Shown here piece by piece: positions 6,828-10,254 of a stretch of DNA of 10,254 nucleotides (its first letter is position 1; each line of letters opens with the position of its first letter). Made by a program: the position numbers and the translations under genes. The notes under the pieces were generated by a model. The model searched no databases. It was not told where the DNA came from and saw only the letters and a list, made by a program, of their open reading frames with translations. The stretch covers positions 1 to 10,254 of the forward strand of contig JAIPER010000095.1 of assembly GCA_021737115.1 (NCBI GenBank), given 5' to 3'. This stretch comes from Desulfohalobiaceae bacterium. Lineage in GTDB: Bacteria; Desulfobacterota; Desulfovibrionia; Desulfovibrionales; Desulfothermaceae.

Positions 6828-6847
6828 GTTTTCAAGACCTCGTATCT

Positions 6848-6875
6848 TAAATAGTTACACAAGAATGCCAAGCAA
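6848..6875 (-). promoter_or_regulatory. Candidate pyrB promoter
   Basis: On the minus strand TTGCTT (complement of 6870-6875), 16 bases, then TATTTA (complement of 6848-6853), about 20 bases upstream of the pyrB start. The boxes are imperfect, but the spacing and position are reasonable. No pyrimidine-sensing attenuator or PyrR-type site is visible in the short leader. Confidence 0.3.
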
Positions 6876-7077
6876 CATGGATCATGGTGGTTCAGCGTAA
6901 AATTTCAATCATTTTATCAGGCAGATACCAGAAGTTGGCCCAAAACAGATACCTGTCTCACATGGCCTAGGAAAGTTTTCATCGACTGCAGATAAAAAGC
7001 GCAATTTATGCCAACATCTGGTGTAGTACAAAATAAGGGAATTGTCCATAAATTCAGCTATACGTAGCAAAAAAATC

Positions 7078-7083
7078 AAGGAG
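7078..7083 (+). promoter_or_regulatory. Shine-Dalgarno site that fixes the argG start
   Basis: AAGGAG lies 6 bases before the ATG at 7090. The in-frame ATG 48 bases further upstream (7042) has no comparable site and would add a lysine-rich stretch absent from known ArgG N-termini, so 7090 is preferred. Confidence 0.8.
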
Positions 7084-7089
7084 AAAAAA

Positions 7090-8355
7090 ATGGCTCGGGA
7101 TGAGGTACAAAAAGTCGTTCTGGCATACAGCGGCGGACTGGACACATCGGTCATCGTGCCCTGGCTCAAGGAGAACTACAACAATTGCGAAGTGATCTGT
7201 TTTACGGCGGACCTGGGCCAGAAAGAAGAGCTTACCGGGCTGGAGGCCAAGGCCAAGGCCTCGGGGGCGAGCAAGATCTACATTCGTGACTTGCGCCAGG
7301 AATTCCTGGACGACTATGTCTTTCCCACCCTGCAGGCCGGGGCTGTCTACGAACGGGAATACCTGCTCGGGACTTCCTTTGCCAGGCCCCTGATTGCCAA
7401 ACACATGGTCGGGATCGCCGAGGCCGAGGGCGCTGACGCCCTGGCCCACGGCTGTACCGGCAAAGGCAACGATCAGGTCCGCTTCGAACTCAGTGTCATG
7501 GCCCTGGCCCCCAAACTGAAAGTCATCGCCCCCTGGCGGGAGTGGGACATCCGCAGCCGGGAAGACGCCCTTCATTATGCCGCCAGGCACGACATCCCGG
7601 TGACCCACACCGAGAAGGACATTTACAGCCGGGACCGGAACATCTTCCACCTCTCCCATGAAGGAGGCCTCCTGGAAGATCCCTGGAATGAACCCGAAGA
7701 GGAAATGTACCAGTTGACCCGCAGCCCGGTAGAGGCACCGGATGAACCGGAATATCTGGAAATCGGCTTCGAAAAGGGATACCCGGCGAGTCTGAACCAG
7801 GAATCGATGTCCAGGGTCGATCTCTTTTCCATCTTGAACGAACTGGCCGGGAAGCACGGTATCGGCCGGGTGGACATGGTCGAAAACCGGCTGGTCGGCA
7901 TGAAAAGCCGCGGCATATACGAAACGCCTGCCGGGACCATCATCCGAAGGGCCCACCAGAGCCTGGAAAGCCTCTGCCTGGACAAACACACCATGCATTA
8001 CAAGGACTTCATAGCCGTGAAGTACGCCGAACTGGTCTACAACGGGATGTGGTTCTCCAAGCTGAGAGAAGCCCTGGAAGCCTTTGTGAAGACCACCCAA
8101 GAGCATGTCAGCGGCACGGTCCGTCTCAAGCTGTACAAGGGAAACAGCATCATCGCCGGCCGCAAGAGCCCTTACAGCCTCTACCGCGAAGACTACGCCT
8201 CCTTCGGGGAAGAGGACGTTTACGACCAGCAGGACGCTCACGGTTTCATCAAGCTCTTTGGTCTGCCCCTGAAGGTCGACTCCCTGTTGTCCATAGACGG
8301 CAGCGGGACCACCCGCTACCAGAAACCCGACTACAGCAAATTCAAACGGGACTAA
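7090..8355 (+). CDS. argG: Argininosuccinate synthase
   Basis: 421-residue cytoplasmic enzyme joining citrulline and aspartate with ATP to give argininosuccinate in arginine synthesis. The N-type ATP pyrophosphatase P-loop AYSGGLDTSV is at 12-21, followed by CFTADLGQ (37-44) and the second signature HGCTGKGNDQVRFE (120-133). Further family landmarks are APWREW (147-152), LSHEGGLLEDP (188-198), GRVDMVENRLVGMKSRGIYETPAG (259-282) and VRLKLYKGN (344-352). The length is as expected for the roughly 400-residue bacterial type. It is divergent from pyrB and appears monocistronic: argF and argH are not in the window. A small hairpin (AAGGC/GCCTT, 8354-8369) overlaps the stop codon and a much longer palindrome follows. 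Confidence 0.96.
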   Translation: MARDEVQKVVLAYSGGLDTSVIVPWLKENYNNCEVICFTADLGQKEELTGLEAKAKASGASKIYIRDLRQEFLDDYVFPTLQAGAVYEREYLLGTSFARPLIAKHMVGIAEAEGADALAHGCTGKGNDQVRFELSVMALAPKLKVIAPWREWDIRSREDALHYAARHDIPVTHTEKDIYSRDRNIFHLSHEGGLLEDPWNEPEEEMYQLTRSPVEAPDEPEYLEIGFEKGYPASLNQESMSRVDLFSILNELAGKHGIGRVDMVENRLVGMKSRGIYETPAGTIIRRAHQSLESLCLDKHTMHYKDFIAVKYAELVYNGMWFSKLREALEAFVKTTQEHVSGTVRLKLYKGNSIIAGRKSPYSLYREDYASFGEEDVYDQQDAHGFIKLFGLPLKVDSLLSIDGSGTTRYQKPDYSKFKRD

Positions 8356-8375
8356 GGCGCAGAAGCCTTTCGTAC

Positions 8376-8544
8376 AAGAAGAAACTCATATGAAACTTCA
8401 TTTAAGAACGCGGAATAATACGAACCGGTCACAGGGCTCTCTTGCGCTTAAACGCTTCCGGCTCTCCCAACGAGGTCGCGCAAGAGAACCCTGGCGCCCG
8501 GATCGTAAAGAGAGTGCCAGTGACTCAAATTGAAGTTTCTTCTT
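8376..8544. repeat. Long imperfect palindrome between argG and the symporter
   Basis: An extended stem-loop of about 150-170 bp. Its strongest part pairs 8432-8447 with 8478-8493 (15 of 16), flanked by TACGAACCGG (8419-8428) against CCGGATCGTA (8498-8507; 9 of 10). The base is GAAACTTCA (8392-8400) against TGAAGTTTC (8531-8539), with an alternative base pairing AAGAAGAAACT (8376-8386) against AGTTTCTTCTT (8534-8544). The loop is 30 bases (8448-8477). No T-tract typical of an intrinsic terminator follows. It may stabilise the argG 3' end, or be an inserted palindromic element; I cannot name it. Confidence 0.7.
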
Positions 8545-8576
8545 CGATCAAACTGGCAGCTGTGGACTTGAACTTA

Positions 8577-8606
8577 TTGTAACAGCATGCCTGTATATTG
8601 TAATAA
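8577..8606 (+). promoter_or_regulatory. Candidate promoter of the AGCS symporter gene
   Basis: TTGTAA (8577-8582), 18-base spacer, TAATAA (8601-8606), in the AT-rich stretch after the long palindrome. It would give a leader of about 115 nt containing the hairpin at 8624-8650. The match is moderate and other placements, for example TATATT at 8594, are possible. Confidence 0.35.
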
Positions 8607-8623
8607 ATATTTGATAGTTATAT

Positions 8624-8650
8624 GTCAGGCCTGCCAGAGGCAGGGCTGAC
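8624..8650 (+). terminator. Hairpin with downstream T-rich run in the symporter leader
   Basis: GTCAGGCCTGCC (8624-8635), loop AGA, GGCAGGGCTGAC (8639-8650): a 12-bp stem with one internal mismatch. A T-rich run (TTTCTTTTTTAT) begins about 10 bases after the stem, further than in a standard terminator. It could end argG read-through or act as an attenuator for the symporter; the gap makes either tentative. Confidence 0.4.
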
Positions 8651-8729
8651 AAGCAACAGTTTCTTTTTTATAGAGCCTTAGTTTTTTTGAGTCTATTTAC
8701 CAATCACAGTTTCATTAGAGGAGGAATGT

Positions 8730-10079
8730 ATGGATGGCTTACTTGCTGTAGTCGGGCGCATCAGTGGTTTTGTCTGGGGACCGTATATGCTGATTCTCCT
8801 GGTGGGAACCGGCATTTACCTCACCTTCGGGGTCCGCTGGAAGACGGTCACCAAAATCGGCTACGCTTTCAAACTGCTGATGCAGGGCCGGAAAAAAGCC
8901 GATCAGGAAGGAGAAGGCGAAATCACCCCGTTTCAGGCCTTGATGACCGCCCTCTCCGCCACAATCGGGACCGGAAACATCGCCGGGGTGGCCACGGCCA
9001 TCTTCCTGGGCGGCCCGGGGGCCGTGTTCTGGATGTGGATCACCGCTATCTTCGGTATGGCCACCAAGTTCGGCGAAGCCGTCCTGGCCGTGCGCTACAG
9101 GGAGACCATGCCCGACGGATCATTCGTCGGCGGCCCCATGTACTACATCAAGAACGGAATGGGCAAAAACTGGAAATGGCTCGGTTTCTGTTTCGCCCTG
9201 TTTGCAGCCATCGCCGCCTTCGGCATCGGCAACACCGTCCAGTCTAACTCCGTGGCCCGGGCTGTGGAAAGCGCTTTCGGGATACCTTACTGGATCACCG
9301 GTCTGGTCCTGGCCCTTTTGACCTTTGCCGTGATCATCGGCGGGGTCAAGAGGATCGCCCGGGTCACGGAAAAACTGGTTCCGATCATGGCCATAGTCTA
9401 TGTCCTGGGAGCCCTGTTTATCATTGTCCTGAATTTCGACAAGATCGGCTCCGCCTTTGCCCTCATTTTCAGCGACGCCTTCACCGGCACCGCAGCCACC
9501 GGCGGGTTCGCCGGGGCGGCTGTAGCCCAGGCCATGCGTTTCGGCGTGGCCAGGGGTGTCTTCTCCAATGAGGCCGGCCTGGGCAGCGCCCCCATCGCCC
9601 ACGCCGCGGCCAGGACCAAGGATCCGGTGCGCCAGGGCATTGTCGGCATGCTGGGCACCTTTATCGACACCATCTGTGTCTGCACCATGACCGCCCTGTT
9701 GATCATCATGACCGGGGCCTGGAAAGGCGGACTGACCGGGGCCGAGCTCTCCCAGCGGGCCTTCAACCTCGGCCTCCCCGGACTGGGTGACTTCGTGGTC
9801 GGGTTCGGGCTGGTTGTCTTTGCCTTCTCCACCATGCTGGCCTGGAGTTACTACGGGCAGGTCTGCTTCGAATACATCTTCGGGTTGAAAGGGGTCACCC
9901 CGTACCGCTTGATCTATGTGGTCCTCATTTTTTTCGGGGCCATCATCAACCTCGACCTGGTCTGGACCTTCTCGGACATGATGAACGGATTGATGATCGT
10001 CCCCAACCTCATCGCCCTCCTGGTCTTGAGCCCGGTCATTTTCAGGACCTGCAAAGAGCACTTTGACAGCCTGAAATAA
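8730..10079 (+). CDS. Sodium:alanine/glycine symporter, AGCS (AlsT/DagA) family
   Basis: 449-residue integral inner-membrane carrier importing alanine or glycine with sodium. The family signatures are clear: ATIGTGNIAGVATAI (77-91) with the substrate-site TGN, GGPGAVFWMWITAIFGMATKFGEAVLAVRYR (95-124, quoted by range in parts: FWMW then KFGEA), GGPMYYI (134-140), FGIGNTVQSNSVA (164-176) and GVFSNEAGLGSAPIAHAAA (276-294). About ten hydrophobic spans are visible, among them 15-33, 190-204, 217-234, 310-328, 355-372 and 394-412. Length is normal for the family. AGGAGG (8719-8724) sits 5 bases before ATG. It is likely transcribed alone, with a hairpin beginning 4 bases after the stop. Alanine versus glycine preference cannot be decided from the sequence; kbl nearby handles glycine, but no direct link is shown. 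Confidence 0.93.
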   Translation: MDGLLAVVGRISGFVWGPYMLILLVGTGIYLTFGVRWKTVTKIGYAFKLLMQGRKKADQEGEGEITPFQALMTALSATIGTGNIAGVATAIFLGGPGAVFWMWITAIFGMATKFGEAVLAVRYRETMPDGSFVGGPMYYIKNGMGKNWKWLGFCFALFAAIAAFGIGNTVQSNSVARAVESAFGIPYWITGLVLALLTFAVIIGGVKRIARVTEKLVPIMAIVYVLGALFIIVLNFDKIGSAFALIFSDAFTGTAATGGFAGAAVAQAMRFGVARGVFSNEAGLGSAPIAHAAARTKDPVRQGIVGMLGTFIDTICVCTMTALLIIMTGAWKGGLTGAELSQRAFNLGLPGLGDFVVGFGLVVFAFSTMLAWSYYGQVCFEYIFGLKGVTPYRLIYVVLIFFGAIINLDLVWTFSDMMNGLMIVPNLIALLVLSPVIFRTCKEHFDSLK

Positions 10080-10082
10080 CTC

Positions 10083-10136
10083 CCCGACCAGATCCCGCTT
10101 GCCCTCTGCTTAGGCGGCAAGCGGGATCTGATCGGG
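10083..10136 (+). terminator. Strong hairpin after the symporter gene
   Basis: CCCGACCAGATCCCGCTTGCC (10083-10103) pairs over 21 positions with 10116-10136, with a single mismatched C/T position opposite A/G at one site, closing a 12-base loop. It starts 3 bases past the TAA. No T-tract follows directly, so it may be a non-canonical terminator or an mRNA-stabilising hairpin. Confidence 0.6.
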
Positions 10137-10159
10137 CCTCGAATTTGGATATTTATTTG

Positions 10160-10253
10160 CACGAATATCAGCTTCAGTTCAATTTTGGGTAGTCTTCCAT
10201 CGATACTTTGAAAATGGAAGAAAGCAGATGGTTGTCCACGAATGCTCACGAAT
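10160..10253. repeat. CACGAAT heptamer repeats at the right edge
   Basis: CACGAAT occurs at 10160-10166, 10237-10243 and 10247-10253, the last two spaced exactly 10 bases apart. A small hairpin TCTTCCAT/ATGGAAGA (10193-10200 / 10214-10221) lies between. The repeats continue toward the window edge and may be the start of a short repeat array; no gene is visible after 10079. Confidence 0.4.
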
Positions 10254-10254
10254 T

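Larger units (their letters stand above)
6828..7089. other. Divergent intergenic region pyrB / argG
   Basis: 262-bp AT-rich spacer carrying the promoters of both genes. CAGATACC occurs twice as a direct repeat (about 6921-6928 and 6946-6953). I found no good match to the E. coli ARG box and no leader peptide or riboswitch. Confidence 0.4.

Noticed and set aside
7042..7089. Upstream start for argG adding 16 residues
   Set aside because: No ribosome site; the added lysine-rich stretch does not match ArgG N-termini, while 7090 has AAGGAG at good spacing.
7054..8241. 395-codon open frame on the minus strand inside argG
   Set aside because: Antisense shadow of a firmly identified argG; composition is typical of reverse-frame translation.
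8356..8729. Glycine riboswitch upstream of the AGCS symporter
   Set aside because: Such aptamers often precede this family, but no conserved core is visible here; the region is a simple long palindrome and a hairpin.
9120..10061. 313-codon open frame on the minus strand inside the symporter
   Set aside because: Highly acidic, low-complexity translation antisense to a well-supported membrane protein.

Overview
The window reads as a chromosomal segment of an anaerobic Gram-negative bacterium, most likely a sulfate reducer or relative in the Desulfobacterota. This is inferred from the gene mix (tungsten/molybdenum-type aldehyde:ferredoxin oxidoreductase with a MoaD/ThiS-like partner, solo kbl, AGCS symporter), strong Shine-Dalgarno sites and GC-rich genes with AT-rich spacers. 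No rRNA, tRNA, CRISPR array, transposase or phage gene was seen.

Layout: (1) 1-1348, minus strand: a DppB/OppB-type ABC transporter permease with an unusual periplasmic insert of about 120 residues; its stop codon abuts a 50-bp palindrome. (2) 1349-1606: divergent spacer. (3) 1607-3817, plus strand: an AOR-family oxidoreductase followed by a 65-residue ubiquitin-fold sulfur-carrier-like protein ending in GGG. (4) 3818-4431: a 614-bp non-coding region holding a 92-bp inverted repeat with a consensus-like -10 box, then a roughly 330-bp element with short terminal inverted repeats and several nested hairpins. (5) 4432-5616, minus: glycine C-acetyltransferase (kbl) without tdh beside it. (6) 5745-6827, minus: aspartate carbamoyltransferase (pyrB), ending in a clear intrinsic terminator that overlaps its stop codon. 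(7) 7090-8355, plus: argininosuccinate synthase (argG), divergent from pyrB. (8) 8356-8729: spacer with a long imperfect palindrome and a second compact hairpin. (9) 8730-10079, plus: AGCS-family sodium:alanine/glycine symporter, followed by a 21-bp hairpin. (10) 10080-10254: non-coding tail with CACGAAT repeats that run toward the window edge.

Functionally, kbl, pyrB, argG and the symporter are all amino-acid or nitrogen metabolism genes (glycine/threonine, aspartate plus carbamoyl phosphate, aspartate plus citrulline, alanine/glycine uptake), but most look like single-gene transcription units separated by hairpins rather than one operon. The aor and MoaD-like pair is the one plausible functional unit beyond ordinary housekeeping. 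The protein genes are mostly familiar families; the least explained material is the structured non-coding DNA at 3859-4336 and 8376-8544, and the insert in the permease.
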